Source: a virus. From it: a stretch of 46,433 nucleotides of DNA. The notes below the pieces were generated by a model that saw nothing but the letters and a program-made list of their open reading frames with translations, ran no database searches and was not told where the DNA came from. Of the stretch, positions 17,660 through 27,498 are shown in pieces (within the stretch, counting starts at the first letter, position 1; every line of letters begins with the position of its first letter). The stretch spans positions 1-46,433 of IMG/VR virus record IMGVR_UViG_3300047202_000007. One strand, given 5' to 3'. A program made the position numbers and the translations under genes.

Positions 17660-18014
17660 TTTTAATGGCCCTTGCTTTTTCGTGAATTTCTTTTTGCCTA
17701 TCATTGTATTTGGAGCTATCTGACAATGTTACCATACCCTTTTCGGCCAATACTCGTTTTAAATGACCTGGATTCCGTATTTTCATTCGTCCAAGTTTAT
17801 CAAATTCATCAGTTGGGTGTTTTTCTCGCCACTTTTTCTGCTGTGGGCCTAACAAACCCAACTCTTGTGAATAAAACTCCTGAGAGTCTCCCTTCGGAAT
17901 ACCTAATGCAGCAACCCACCACATATCCTGTCCACATTCAGGACATTTTCTGCCATTAGAATCTTCCGACTCTATCTCAAGACAACAATTGCGGCATTGA
18001 TAATGCTGAATCAT
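17649..18014 (-). CDS. Small zinc-finger protein of the structural operon
   Basis: From the ATG at 18014, overlapping the previous stop as TAATG, this gives 121 residues. The N terminus has two cysteine pairs, YQCRNC and CPECG (about residues 7-27), forming a zinc ribbon. The rest is charged and helical. It lies between portal and protease genes; role unknown. Its end overlaps the protease start by 11 bases. Confidence 0.6.
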   Translation of the reverse strand: MIQHYQCRNCCLEIESEDSNGRKCPECGQDMWWVAALGIPKGDSQEFYSQELGLLGPQQKKWREKHPTDEFDKLGRMKIRNPGHLKRVLAEKGMVTLSDSSKYNDRQKEIHEKARAIKNEK

Positions 18015-18388
18015 TAGGTCTGAGTCCCAAAAACAACTGTTTCCCACGTCGGCAATACATCATCAGTAGCATTTCTAACATAAACTACGCCCGAAGGACA
18101 AAAATATGAGGAAGTTCCTGCCCGAATCAAAAGTCTTTCGTGATAAGTAGAAACATAATCAGTGTCCACTCCCAAATCCTCAGTAATTGCCCTAATTAGG
18201 ATTCCTCGTATTGTATCCACAGCCCCAACATTCAATGCTTCTGGAGTATTGGTTGCCTCTAAGGTCTGAGATTCTATATGAATAGCAACCTCCGGTGCTA
18301 CTGCATCAATAAAACAATCCTTAATCTCAGTTCCTTTGCCAAGCCCATCAATACTAACAGAAATACTTACTTCCACTTTCGCAGCCAT
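18014..18388 (-). CDS. Hypothetical structural-module protein
   Basis: A 124-residue protein with alternating strands and short helices and no clear family. It begins AAKVEVSISVSIDGLGKG and has a central helix TIRGILIRAITEDLG. Translational coupling to the zinc-finger gene and location after the portal suggest a minor head protein. Confidence 0.5.
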   Translation of the reverse strand: MAAKVEVSISVSIDGLGKGTEIKDCFIDAVAPEVAIHIESQTLEATNTPEALNVGAVDTIRGILIRAITEDLGVDTDYVSTYHERLLIRAGTSSYFCPSGVVYVRNATDDVLPTWETVVFGTQT

Positions 18389-18397
18389 ATTGTTCTC

Positions 18398-18655
18398 CTA
18401 CCTTCGTGTTCCTTCACGTTTTTGTCTTTGATAAACGGCTTTCTTAGCCAATGGGTCAGACTCCAATTCCATAGAACTATATTTACCAGTAGCCATTTTT
18501 GATTTCTCTTGTTTACCATCCATTACTTGTTTTGCGGCCTTAGTCGCACCAACGTCAGCTTCCTTAGTAGCTTTCTTAGTAGCTTCTGCAAAAGTCATTC
18601 CTTGTCCCATATATTTCTCAAGGAGTTGACTATACCTAAGTTGTGTAGCAGCCAT
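18398..18655 (-). CDS. Hypothetical basic protein
   Basis: An 85-residue, lysine-rich helical protein with the central repeat-like TKKATKEADVGATKAAKQ. Its ATG overlaps the stop of the preceding 59-residue gene. The two small basic proteins lie directly after the portal and could bind DNA or the portal, but no function is established. Confidence 0.5.
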   Translation of the reverse strand: MAATQLRYSQLLEKYMGQGMTFAEATKKATKEADVGATKAAKQVMDGKQEKSKMATGKYSSMELESDPLAKKAVYQRQKREGTRR

Positions 18656-18834
18656 TATTTCTTCTCCTTCATTTTTCGTAATGTCTTTGCCCGTTCTCTT
18701 AATCTCGGATTTCTTGATTTACCTGCCTTCGACATTGCAATAGCAATGGCTTGTTTTTGTGATTTTCCGGCGTGCATTTCAGTTTTAATGTTTGAACTTA
18801 TTGCTTCCTTACTTGAACCTGATTTTAATGGCAT
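18655..18834 (-). CDS. Small basic protein of the MPLKxGSSKxxISxNIKTEM family
   Basis: A 59-residue protein. The start [20 protein letters not shown] and the following [18 protein letters not shown] match a small family found widely in phage structural modules near the portal, of unknown function (DUF6496-like in my recollection). The strongly basic tail ends KMKEKK. It is coupled to the next gene by TAATG. Confidence 0.75.
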   Translation of the reverse strand: MPLKSGSSKEAISSNIKTEMHAGKSQKQAIAIAMSKAGKSRNPRLRERAKTLRKMKEKK

Positions 18835-18845
18835 TTTATTTGTTC

Positions 18846-20612
18846 CTATATATTATTTGTGTTTACTGGACTTGGCGTTTCACCACCAGTCCTATTTATC
18901 TGTTGCATTGCGTTTAAATCACGACTTGCTCCACTTGCCCCCGCTTGGTCGCCAACACCACCAACAGGTAATTTTTGAGGTAACTGTTGATAAGGCCCAA
19001 GTGATTGTGTCCCACTGGTTACAGTCTTATAAATTTCGTCTATTTCAGAGTCGGTTAAATCCATATCTCTACACACAGCCTTCACAAGATTAGGCACATC
19101 TAACATAGCTCCCTGCATAGCAGCTAACTGCATTGTAGGCAGAATCAAACCCGTAGTTATCTCCATTAATCGTCTTGTTCTCAAGGTTGGATTCATTCGC
19201 TGCATTGAGTAAGGTTCAACGTCAAAATTATAGTCCCAAAAATCTCCTTCTCTTGTATCAGCAGTAACTTTTACAGGAATCTCACCAATTCCAGAAACTC
19301 GTTTAGAAACTGTAATGTCCATCAAAGGGTCAGTAAAAACATAATAAGACATCTTATGAAGAATGTTTCGGACTAATGTGTGAACAGCATCGACCATATC
19401 ATCCACAATCGCCATAGAATTTGCTTGCAGCATTTGTTCTTGGCCCAATGTAGGCGATTGAGCTTTTAGACCAGACATTAAATTAAGATTACTTCCCTGT
19501 TCACTGTAATTATTTTTTAACCACTCAACCCATTGATAAGCAGCGTCAACCGTTCCACCAAACTCTACTTCTTTTATTGTATTGATGTCATCAACTTTAA
19601 CTGAATCACCATCCTTAGAATTGACAATACTGGTTGCATCGTCAGCAGCATTTCCCTGATAAGCAAGAACCTTTTTAGACCTATTGGCTTGACGAGCCAT
19701 CTTGCGGGCCATTATGTTAATCAGATAATGGAGGTCTAAGTTAATAAATAACGGAGCAACTGGAATTATACTCTCAGGAAAAGTAGAAAGAGATAAAGTA
19801 TCATAAGGGCCGCTTATAGGCCCATTATAGTCAACTACTTTCAATACTTCTGTTCCTTGTCCTTCTTCTGGTATAGTAATTACAATGTTCTCACTTGGAA
19901 TCCAAACCTCAGCCAGTTTCACATAAGGTTTAATTGTTTCAATTTTCTTTCCACGCCTATCCTCAGAAATCTTTTTGGCTGAAAGTTTGTCAGACTCAGT
20001 ATAAGCCCTTTGAAGATGCTCTATATTTCTAAACCCATTTTGCGGGTTGGAAATATAATCATAGGGAACATAAAACCAGTTTCCCTCAAAATCTACTTCG
20101 TCTCTACGTCTTGCAGAAATGTCAAAGAAGTAATCTTCTGGATAAATTATATCACAGAAAATCTGTCCTGAATCGTGTGTGTATCCATAAGCATCTTTAA
20201 TCTGTGGCCCACCTGCACAAATTCCAGTCTTTACAATGCCCATATATGTAAGAGCATTAAGAACTGCTTCTCTCAAAGTGCCACCAAGTTTTATTTTTTC
20301 AACCAAATGATTCAAAGTTAATCTAAGGGTTTCAGCATAGGGGGCCAATTGAATAACTCTTGGGCGAACCATTGCTCTTGGATTTTTTGAAACTAATAAA
20401 GGAAGTAAGATATTTATAGCCCTCGCAACCATATTCAGTGGTCTGCGAGTTCGTGTCTCGGAAGAATACCAACCATTAGAATACTCTGCAAGGATTTCCT
20501 GTTGTTTCATCAAGGGGGCTTCGATTTGTTTTTGGCATTGTTTTATGGCTTCTTGTAATGTCCCAACCATAGAAACATTGCCTTTTCTATCAAGAGTTCT
20601 ATTCTCTGGCAT
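18846..20612 (-). CDS. Portal protein
   Basis: A 588-residue protein one base downstream of the large terminase, of portal size. It has an N-terminal helical region with [19 protein letters not shown], a wing domain with beta strands ([23 protein letters not shown]), a long helical stem region ([20 protein letters not shown]), and a Gln/Pro/Gly-rich tail. The dodecameric portal forms the DNA entry channel and docks the terminase. Identification rests on position, size and layout. Confidence 0.8.
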   Translation of the reverse strand: MPENRTLDRKGNVSMVGTLQEAIKQCQKQIEAPLMKQQEILAEYSNGWYSSETRTRRPLNMVARAINILLPLLVSKNPRAMVRPRVIQLAPYAETLRLTLNHLVEKIKLGGTLREAVLNALTYMGIVKTGICAGGPQIKDAYGYTHDSGQIFCDIIYPEDYFFDISARRRDEVDFEGNWFYVPYDYISNPQNGFRNIEHLQRAYTESDKLSAKKISEDRRGKKIETIKPYVKLAEVWIPSENIVITIPEEGQGTEVLKVVDYNGPISGPYDTLSLSTFPESIIPVAPLFINLDLHYLINIMARKMARQANRSKKVLAYQGNAADDATSIVNSKDGDSVKVDDINTIKEVEFGGTVDAAYQWVEWLKNNYSEQGSNLNLMSGLKAQSPTLGQEQMLQANSMAIVDDMVDAVHTLVRNILHKMSYYVFTDPLMDITVSKRVSGIGEIPVKVTADTREGDFWDYNFDVEPYSMQRMNPTLRTRRLMEITTGLILPTMQLAAMQGAMLDVPNLVKAVCRDMDLTDSEIDEIYKTVTSGTQSLGPYQQLPQKLPVGGVGDQAGASGASRDLNAMQQINRTGGETPSPVNTNNI

Positions 20613-20613
20613 T

Positions 20614-22605
20614 TTACCAACCGGCCTTTATCTCTTTTGGGTCGCCCCAAGTTTCAGATTTCTCGGCTTCCTTTTGCTTTCGTTGTAACTGTCTCCACGC
20701 AAAACTTCCCCAGGGTATTTTGTTATCTGAAACTTTCTTCATTGAACCCTGGTCTTTAAGAGCCAAACAACACAAAGCCAACCCTATCACCCTGTCTCCG
20801 TGTCGCTTTCGTGCACCCGAAGCCAAATCCTGAATCTCAGAAGAATCCACTTCTCCTGATTCATAAAATACATAGTTATCTAACTCATTGACAATTTCTT
20901 CATTTCGTATGATAACAAAAGGATTTTCCTTTTTTGTTTTCAAACTCTCTTTCAAAGCAGCTTGCAAAAGACTCATTACAAACTCTTTTTCAGTTCGACC
21001 ACTGTGCCAACCATATTTATTCAAACTTCTCCGTGATTTAGTCAGTTCAGTTCGTTGGGTATAAACAAGACTTAAACCACGTTCAATCACTCTCTTGCTA
21101 AAGTTTGCCCCTTGTCCGCCGTTATTTTCAAAAATCAAATAGGCTTCGCCAGTTCCACCACCTATCCATTTACAAAGAGCAACTACTAAATCAGCAAATT
21201 CCTCTGGTGATTTGTCAGAACAAACATACTCTCCAACATTCTCTCCAGTATTTACATCTACTACTTCGGCAGTTGAATTAGAAGCACCAGTCCCAAAGCC
21301 TACGTCCACGCCCACAATATAGTTGTGAAGTTGACTTGGGCGAAGTATTTCTTTGTCTTTAAATAAATCACCCCACCACTTTAATCCTCTATGACCACAA
21401 TTTTGTTTGAAGGATATGGATTCTATTTTCTTTTTATTTGTATTAAAGTCCAATTCTCCTTCATACTTAAATCGTTTGACAAATTCTGTCCTAATGCGAG
21501 TATTTATAACAGAATCAAAAAACATATCAGATGCTCCTGTAGGAGACATCCACACATTAGAACAGAACTCACGATATGTATTGGAACGTTCTTCTCGCCT
21601 ATCGTGCCAGGGACTTCGTAAATCCCCAGGAATACGTTCACACCCATCTGCTACAAATTGTGGGTAAGTGGATTTCCAATTTTCAATTTTAAAAGAACTA
21701 TTTATATTAACCTGATTACAAAACTCAGGATACTTGTCTATGTAATACTGCTTATCTACTATTTCAATCTTGTCTATCTCAGGACTTTTATACAACCCCT
21801 TAGATTTCAAGGGATGTTTAAACCAGGGCATTGTTACAATTTTGATTCCTGGTTTTTTGAGCATCTTGGCGAAAGGATGGCCGCTACCAAACCAGTGAGT
21901 CGAATTAAACACAATACAATTACTAACGTCCCAAACACTACCTGCAATACTCTCAGCGATAGGAGCATCGACACGGCCAAACTCGTCAAGCAGAACAGCA
22001 GTAGCACGACCGCCTGCTCCGAAATTCTCATTAGTAGCCTCACCATCTATTAAACTTTCAATTGTTTTGTTTCTAAATTTACAATGACTTCGTTCAATTT
22101 CAAATCTGTGTTTCATCCATAGAGGAAGATACTTTATAGTCTGGTCAATTTTAGCAAATAAAGATTTAGTTGTTCCACTCTTATCAACATATTCTTCTTT
22201 CTGAGAACCAATCAGAAAAGAACAATTAGGAACTAATAGTGTATAAAGAGTCAGAAATTTAATAATTGTCTCAGTTGCACCTTCCTCACGACTCTTATTA
22301 ACACCCAAATCCTGACCTTTATCTATGCAATCTTTTAGTGCTTGAACTAAGAGTCTCTCAGAAGGATATAAAATAAAAGGTGTAATAGCCATTCCTCTTG
22401 TGGCTTCTCTTGCTTCGTATATAAAAAAACAAGTATCATAAGCTAACTCTGGATTGTCAAAGAGTATTTTTAAGAATACATCTTGTGCAGATTTATCTTC
22501 TGCTAACCAAGAGTGCAATTCTTTTCTAAAAACCAAATTAGACAGAATTTCCTTCGGAACTACTTGAAGTAGTTTTTGTGGATTATCTAACAACTGGTTC
22601 TGCAT
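20614..22605 (-). CDS. terL: Terminase large subunit
   Basis: A 663-residue packaging ATPase-nuclease. The N-terminal ATPase has a deviant Walker A, KSREEGATE (104-112), and a Walker B VLLDE (204-208). The C-terminal RNase H-like nuclease has GVDVGFG with D434 and a late HGDRVIG carrying another acidic residue. It overlaps the small subunit gene by 23 bases. Which packaging mode it uses cannot be read here, though the circularising assembly is compatible with headful packaging. Confidence 0.9.
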   Translation of the reverse strand: MQNQLLDNPQKLLQVVPKEILSNLVFRKELHSWLAEDKSAQDVFLKILFDNPELAYDTCFFIYEAREATRGMAITPFILYPSERLLVQALKDCIDKGQDLGVNKSREEGATETIIKFLTLYTLLVPNCSFLIGSQKEEYVDKSGTTKSLFAKIDQTIKYLPLWMKHRFEIERSHCKFRNKTIESLIDGEATNENFGAGGRATAVLLDEFGRVDAPIAESIAGSVWDVSNCIVFNSTHWFGSGHPFAKMLKKPGIKIVTMPWFKHPLKSKGLYKSPEIDKIEIVDKQYYIDKYPEFCNQVNINSSFKIENWKSTYPQFVADGCERIPGDLRSPWHDRREERSNTYREFCSNVWMSPTGASDMFFDSVINTRIRTEFVKRFKYEGELDFNTNKKKIESISFKQNCGHRGLKWWGDLFKDKEILRPSQLHNYIVGVDVGFGTGASNSTAEVVDVNTGENVGEYVCSDKSPEEFADLVVALCKWIGGGTGEAYLIFENNGGQGANFSKRVIERGLSLVYTQRTELTKSRRSLNKYGWHSGRTEKEFVMSLLQAALKESLKTKKENPFVIIRNEEIVNELDNYVFYESGEVDSSEIQDLASGARKRHGDRVIGLALCCLALKDQGSMKKVSDNKIPWGSFAWRQLQRKQKEAEKSETWGDPKEIKAGW

Positions 22606-23272
22606 CTATTATTTTTGACTCTATTTGCTTTACCTGTTTAGCGTGTTCTAAGAATTTATTAACAAAATCATCAATTACTTTTATCTCGTCTAATCCAGTA
22701 ATCTGAATGTTTCTATTCTCAGTTACTTCTAAACGTTTTGCATCCTTCCAGTCATCCTTCTCACGGTTAAGAAGAATAAACTTTAATAACTCACCATTAG
22801 GAGGCTGGTGTCTGTGAAATACTGTAACTTTCTTAGAACAGCCAGGCGTTTTTTCCCCTTCCTCAGCATCTAAAATTTTTTCCTCGCCATTCTCATCAGT
22901 TGTTACAATATATTCTTCTTTTACTTCATCATAGTCATAACCCCAAGCTGCCCTTAACATTTGGCCCAAAGTTATGGCATTTGCAGCTTCGTGGCCTATC
23001 TTGGCAGCTTCAAAAAAAGAGGCATATTTCTGTGTCCAACCCCTAACACAGATTTCTGATACCCCAAGAACTACACCAATATCACCATAAGTGAAGCCAG
23101 CAGCTATTAGTTTAGCAGCCATCTCTGCTAATCTTACGTCCCAATGGGCATCTTGTCGAACCTTGTAAGTTCGTTCTTTATCTAAATAATGCCCCTTAGT
23201 TCGTTTCTTTGCAGGATGTTTTATTTCTTCGGGGTGTTCGGCCAAGTATTTTATTGTCTGTTCAGTATCCAT
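22583..23272 (-). CDS. terS: Terminase small subunit (HTH protein)
   Basis: A 229-residue protein, first gene of the leftward operon. A helix-turn-helix lies at about 57-80 (AAGFTYGDIGVVLGVSEICV), followed by a helical oligomerisation region and a C-terminal tail that probably contacts the large subunit. Its binding site AAGGAC is inside a short palindrome at 23274-23286 that could partly hide it. Confidence 0.8.
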   Translation of the reverse strand: MDTEQTIKYLAEHPEEIKHPAKKRTKGHYLDKERTYKVRQDAHWDVRLAEMAAKLIAAGFTYGDIGVVLGVSEICVRGWTQKYASFFEAAKIGHEAANAITLGQMLRAAWGYDYDEVKEEYIVTTDENGEEKILDAEEGEKTPGCSKKVTVFHRHQPPNGELLKFILLNREKDDWKDAKRLEVTENRNIQITGLDEIKVIDDFVNKFLEHAKQVKQIESKIIDAEPVVR

Positions 23273-23678
23273 AAGTCCTTATAGGACAATAAGTTCTGGC
23301 AGCTTCGGGTTATGTGGCCCTCAATTTAGCTGCCTACTTATATAGCGTTCAAACGAGTGTCCTTTCAATTAAGAAACCGTTTCTCAGTTTGCCGCTTAGA
23401 ATCTGGTATTGGTATATTATATCTTACTTACTATCTAAGCTTACCTTCGGTCGCGTCCCTCGCTCCCTCGTAAGCATCTTACCCCATCATCATCCCTGAT
23501 GCTTCCCAAAAACATTGAGGTATATAGGGGTAATGGATACCTTTTGTTCGTAAAAATCCGATGTTTTTTGAAGAAAAATTTAAATTTATTATTTTCCACT
23601 TTTTAATGAACAAATCCTGACTTCCAGCGTATATCGTATTACCACTCACTATGGGTGATTACTAAGAAAGGAAAAACT
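23273..23678. promoter_or_regulatory. Divergent intergenic region between late (left) and early (right) arms
   Basis: About 400 bases without a credible gene. A rightward sigma70-like site is possible: TTGCCG (23389-23394), 18 bases, TATATT (23413-23418). Two competing hairpins share the segment AAGC: GCTTAC (23439-23444) with GTAAGC (23470-23475), and AAGCATC (23472-23478) with GATGCTT (23498-23504). An A/T tract fills 23565-23605. The palindrome GTCCT-TAT-AGGAC (23274-23286) overlaps the terminase binding site. Promoters for both arms are expected here; exact sites are uncertain. Confidence 0.45.
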
Positions 23679-23957
23679 GTGCAAGACGAACTCAAGACAA
23701 AAGTTGCAAATGACCACACGATGTTTGGCGACCCAATCCCAGGGTCAAAGTATTATAGGACTTTCTGTTGGTCTTGTGGCGAACCAATGAGAGTTCTTAT
23801 GATACAAATTAACAATCCAGTTTATTGTGAAGTTTGTTCCGAACATAAGTTGGGATACGACCAAAAATGGATGGATTTGAAAGAATTAAACAATTGGCCT
23901 GATGGAGACGAGGGGATTCACACTGAAAGCATTAAGAAAATAAGAAGGAAATTCTAA
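23679..23957 (+). CDS. Small zinc-ribbon protein
   Basis: The start chosen is the GTG at 23679, 6 bases after AAAGGA, giving 92 residues; an upstream GTG lacks a binding site. Cysteine pairs CWSCG and CEVC (about residues 29-52) form a zinc ribbon. It opens the rightward operon, one base ahead of another Cys-rich gene. Function unknown. Confidence 0.6.
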   Translation: MQDELKTKVANDHTMFGDPIPGSKYYRTFCWSCGEPMRVLMIQINNPVYCEVCSEHKLGYDQKWMDLKELNNWPDGDEGIHTESIKKIRRKF

Positions 23958-24100
23958 TGAATGATTTCTGCCGAGAATGTTGTGGTGGTGATAAAGAAGA
24001 AGTTAAGAATTGTGATGACAAGAATTGTCCCTTTTATAGAGACAGACGAACTAATTTAGACTGGCAGAACAAAAGAAAAAATGAACCTAAGTTATCTTAA
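23957..24100 (+). CDS. 47-residue Cys-rich protein
   Basis: ATG overlaps the previous stop by one base and the frame ends 20 bases inside the DNA polymerase gene. The sequence begins MNDFCRECCGG and continues to NCPFYRDRR, with five cysteines that could bind zinc. Similar short CRECC proteins precede replication genes in many phages, but no function is known. Confidence 0.65.
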   Translation: MNDFCRECCGGDKEEVKNCDDKNCPFYRDRRTNLDWQNKRKNEPKLS

Positions 24101-25916
24101 AACTTATCAAGAAGTTCAAGATTGGTTACAGGGGAAAGACCTGTCTGTTGTAGCTTTTGATACGGAAACAGACGGGTTGCGGTTTGGCTCACCAATAGTA
24201 GGTATCTCTCTTTGTAACGGAACAGATGCCTGTTATATAAATTTGTTCAACAATCTTGAATATCATAGAATTTTACTATTGATTTGGAAAGAATTTGACA
24301 TAGGCTTTGATAGTTCAGGTGGTAAGAGCATTTTGATTGGACATAATCTTTCTTATGACCTAAAAGTATTAAAATTCTACAATATCGAACCACATTGTTA
24401 TTTATATGATACTATGGTTGCTGCCCACTTGCTCAATGAAAATGCCAAATGTGGATTAAAGGATTTGATGAAAAGAAAACTCAAGTGGACAGATGTAAAA
24501 GAATGGAAAGAGGTTGCACCTTTGGGGTATGATTCAAAAGAGTTTCAGGAATATGGCATAAAGGATGTTATTGCTACCTGGAAACTCTACGAGTTAACAA
24601 AACCCCTTTTAGCCAAAGGAGGATTCGACAACCTATTCTACAATATAGAAATGCCTTTTCAGAGAGTTATAGTAGATTTGGAGACTAATGGAATAGGTGT
24701 TGACCAAGATTATCTTGAGGATTTGGACGACACTCTGACCGCCGAGAGAGTTATTTTAGAAGAAAAATGTGTCCTATCTCTCGGAATGAAAATGTTAAGA
24801 GAGAAAAATCTCTTTGGGTTTGAAGTCGTTTCTTCTCCTATCAATCTTAACAGTTCAAAACAGTTGCTTGATATTATACAGAACAAACTTAAAATAAAAC
24901 TTCCTTATACTACAAAGAAAGGTAATCCATCAACTAAAAGTGAATGTTTAAAAGTAATTAGAACCAAACATCCGTTCATTGACCTTCTTCTTCAATATCG
25001 TAAAGTAGAAAAACTACACAATACCTTTATAGAACCCCTGTGGGGACAAATTGATTCTGATAGTCGTGTGCGTTCCTCTGTAAATGACGCCATTCCTCGA
25101 ACTGGACGTTTATCATACTCTAATCCAAATAATCAACAACTTCCATCATCAAAGAAAAAAGACATTTATGGAGTTCGTAAAATATACAGGGCCAAAGAAG
25201 GTTATGTATTTGTTCAAGGTGATTGGTCAGGACAGGAATTAAGGGGTTGTGCTCACGTTTCGGGCGACCAGAATATGATTCAAGCCTTCCTTGCTGACAA
25301 AGACCTGCATTTAGCAACAGCAAATGAATGGCTTAAATTGGAGATACCCAATGAACACTTATTCAAAACCCATCCCGCTTATAAAAATGTTGCTGCGAAA
25401 TACGAAAAGGAGAGAGACAGAGGCAAAAACGGAGTTAATTTCCCGATTGTTTACGGAACAACGGCCAAAGGTATCGCACTCAGGCAGGGAATTGATGAAG
25501 AAATGGCTTTGGCAGGAATTGAGGCTTTCTTTACACTATACCCAGACGTTAGAAAAGCAGTAAAACAATGCCGAAAGGATTTATTTGCACACAACTGCGT
25601 TGTTACTATGCTTGGTAGAAAACGCCGGTTTTGGGAAATCAATGATAAAGCAATACGCCAAGCCTTTAATTTTCTTATTCAGGGATTCTTTGCAGATGTT
25701 CTTAGAATTGCAATGGTTAATATAAGACAACTTTTTCTTGACCATCCTGAATGGGATGCTAAATTAGTTTTAACGGTTCACGATAGTATTACGGCAGAAT
25801 GCCCTAAAGAATGTGCCGAAGTTGTATCAAAGGAAATGCAACACGTTATGGAAACAAGTTACAAACTTTCTATTCCGTTACCTGCTGATATGTGTATAAG
25901 TGAGACTCTTAAATGA
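24081..25916 (+). CDS. Family A DNA polymerase with 3'-5' exonuclease
   Basis: A 611-residue replicative polymerase. Proofreading domain: Exo I AFDTETDG (D27, E29), Exo II GHNLSYDLK (88-95), Exo III YGIKD (158-162). Polymerase domain: SNPNNQQLP (347-355), motif A DWSGQELR (381-388), motif B RGKNGVNFPIVYG (447-459), motif C VHDS (566-569). Motif C has Ser in place of the usual Glu of HDE, and motif A has DWSGQE instead of DYSQIE. There is no 5'-3' exonuclease domain. It is the main replication enzyme of the phage. Confidence 0.95.
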   Translation: MNLSYLKTYQEVQDWLQGKDLSVVAFDTETDGLRFGSPIVGISLCNGTDACYINLFNNLEYHRILLLIWKEFDIGFDSSGGKSILIGHNLSYDLKVLKFYNIEPHCYLYDTMVAAHLLNENAKCGLKDLMKRKLKWTDVKEWKEVAPLGYDSKEFQEYGIKDVIATWKLYELTKPLLAKGGFDNLFYNIEMPFQRVIVDLETNGIGVDQDYLEDLDDTLTAERVILEEKCVLSLGMKMLREKNLFGFEVVSSPINLNSSKQLLDIIQNKLKIKLPYTTKKGNPSTKSECLKVIRTKHPFIDLLLQYRKVEKLHNTFIEPLWGQIDSDSRVRSSVNDAIPRTGRLSYSNPNNQQLPSSKKKDIYGVRKIYRAKEGYVFVQGDWSGQELRGCAHVSGDQNMIQAFLADKDLHLATANEWLKLEIPNEHLFKTHPAYKNVAAKYEKERDRGKNGVNFPIVYGTTAKGIALRQGIDEEMALAGIEAFFTLYPDVRKAVKQCRKDLFAHNCVVTMLGRKRRFWEINDKAIRQAFNFLIQGFFADVLRIAMVNIRQLFLDHPEWDAKLVLTVHDSITAECPKECAEVVSKEMQHVMETSYKLSIPLPADMCISETLK

Positions 25917-26209
25917 TTTATTTTTGGTTAGTTATAATTTGGGTTATAAATCAAGTAACTTGGTGGAATATATTCTATGGAGAAACCATTCTAATAGAAT
26001 TATATATTCGCTACCATATCACTTCCTCTAAGAAATACAAAAGATTTAGAGGTTGTTGTGTTGCCTTCTTTGCTCAAACTTTGTGGTTTGTTATCTTTTT
26101 AAAGTCTGAGCAATATCTTTTATTAGCATTGACACTAATAGACGCTTGCATTTGGTGCAGAGGAGTTTTTAGGAACTGGCCTAAAAAGAGAGGACGTAGA
26201 AAGAAATGA
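25913..26209 (+). CDS. Small membrane protein
   Basis: A 98-residue protein with two or three hydrophobic segments (about 2-22, 48-65, 69-85) and a very basic C terminus (KKRGRRKK). Its ATG overlaps the polymerase stop (ATGA). No family recognised; an inner-membrane location is likely. Confidence 0.6.
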   Translation: MIYFWLVIIWVINQVTWWNIFYGETILIELYIRYHITSSKKYKRFRGCCVAFFAQTLWFVIFLKSEQYLLLALTLIDACIWCRGVFRNWPKKRGRRKK

Positions 26210-26469
26210 ACATACTTGAAAAATTAACCGTATTTAAGAACGCCTTGGAGGAAGAATATGTTGGAGACGCCATAAGGGTTGCCGTAATGTGGGACGATTC
26301 AATAAGACTTCTTTCAATTGGAGTTGAACATCCGTTATATATTTCATTCATTTGCGATATGCGGTTTCTTCCAAAACGTAATTATGATATTATTTTATCT
26401 AATTTGTATGACCAATTTAAACACGACTTAGATGTTGTTAATGAAAGGGTGCGTGAAAACTATGAGTAA
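26206..26469 (+). CDS. Hypothetical protein
   Basis: An 87-residue soluble protein coupled by ATGA to the membrane protein gene. It contains alternating strands (AIRVAVMWDDSIRLLSIGVE) and a C-terminal helix. No recognised family. Confidence 0.55.
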   Translation: MNILEKLTVFKNALEEEYVGDAIRVAVMWDDSIRLLSIGVEHPLYISFICDMRFLPKRNYDIILSNLYDQFKHDLDVVNERVRENYE

Positions 26470-26647
26470 AAGCCTTACAATCAAGGATATAGCCTGTATC
26501 CTCTTGCATACAAAACCATTTCAGACAGGCGATGAACTACGAGAGTGGACTAATGTAAAGGAATCATTTCTTGAAGTAATTAAAGAGCTTTATCCAAACG
26601 ACCCTGAACTAATTGAGCAGTTTAAGAAATTTGTAGAGGATGAATAA
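26462..26647 (+). CDS. Hypothetical small helical protein
   Basis: From the ATG at 26462, overlapping the previous stop by 8 bases, this gives 61 residues beginning MSKSLTIKDIACILLHTKPF. The longer frame from 26432 lies wholly inside the upstream gene. Acidic and helical; function unknown. Confidence 0.55.
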   Translation: MSKSLTIKDIACILLHTKPFQTGDELREWTNVKESFLEVIKELYPNDPELIEQFKKFVEDE

Positions 26648-26928
26648 TGCCATATATAAAACCTGAAAAACGAAAGAACATCATTAACTGTTTAGAGGAT
26701 TTAAATTTAGAAACAATTGGGGATATAAATTTTACCATCACATACTTATTACACGGTTGTTTAAAAGTAATTGTTATGAGAATGGGAAAGATTTCATATC
26801 AAGATATAAATGAACTGATTGGTGTTCTTGAATGTGCCAAACTTGAACTCTATCGCCAGATTGCCGCACCTTATGAAGATATTAAAAAGAAAGAGAATGG
26901 CCCTGTATCGGAGCTTGACTCCAAATGA
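26647..26928 (+). CDS. Hypothetical protein
   Basis: A 93-residue helical protein starting MPYIKPEKRKNIINCLEDL. It includes YLLHGCLKVIVMRMGKISYQ and then INELIGVLECAKLELYRQIAAPYED-like helix content. Such proteins are frequent in phage early regions and I cannot name a function. Coupled to the HNH gene by ATGA. Confidence 0.6.
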   Translation: MPYIKPEKRKNIINCLEDLNLETIGDINFTITYLLHGCLKVIVMRMGKISYQDINELIGVLECAKLELYRQIAAPYEDIKKKENGPVSELDSK

Positions 26929-27293
26929 CTTGTCTAAATTGCAATAAAGAGTTTATTGGAAGAAAGAAAAAATACTGTTCAAAAAAATGTAGTAAACAAA
27001 ATTTTCATAGGCGACATCCCGAAAAACAACTGGAATATCAACACTCAAAGAAAATAGGCATTGAAACTTACAAACTTGCAAGAGGTTGTGATAAGTGTGG
27101 TTATATCAAATGTGCAGCAGCTTTAGACTTTCATCATATAAATCCAAGTAAAAAGAAATTTGGTATCAACCAAGTCAACTGGTCAAATTCTAATCGGGTC
27201 AAGTTGGAATTAAAGAAGTGTATTTTATTATGTAAAAATTGTCATTCTGAACTTCATTATAAGGAATCCAATGAAAATCCCAAGAAACTCTAA
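26925..27293 (+). CDS. HNH endonuclease with N-terminal zinc finger
   Basis: A 122-residue nuclease. An N-terminal finger (CLNCNK...YCSKKC, residues 3-23) closely resembles that of the nuclease at 12505. The HNH core is CDKC, LDFHHINPSKK and CKNCHSELH. Free-standing HNH genes of this size are usually homing or mobile elements in phage genomes; here it is embedded between replication genes with overlaps on both sides. Confidence 0.85.
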   Translation: MTCLNCNKEFIGRKKKYCSKKCSKQNFHRRHPEKQLEYQHSKKIGIETYKLARGCDKCGYIKCAAALDFHHINPSKKKFGINQVNWSNSNRVKLELKKCILLCKNCHSELHYKESNENPKKL

Positions 27294-27498
27294 ATGTTGG
27301 TGTGGGTCAGGTAAAAAGTATAAGAACTGTCATTTTCTGACAGATATGAGAGAAGTTTGGGAAAAACAACCTACGCCGCAGGAAGTTGATTATTTAAAGC
27401 GACAGACAACTTACTTTACCAAAAAGTATGAAAGGTTGACTAATGGCACATCAGTTAAAAAAGACACTGGAAAACCTGACGGAACTATACGGGCCTAA
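27271..27498 (+). CDS. SEC-C motif protein
   Basis: A 75-residue protein whose N terminus carries CWCGSGKKYKNCH (residues 9-21), the zinc-binding SEC-C motif also found at the end of SecA. The rest is basic and helical. Its last 56 bases overlap the RecA gene. Phage SEC-C proteins lack a known role; binding to nucleic acid or ribosome-associated partners is possible. Confidence 0.75.
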   Translation: MKIPRNSKCWCGSGKKYKNCHFLTDMREVWEKQPTPQEVDYLKRQTTYFTKKYERLTNGTSVKKDTGKPDGTIRA

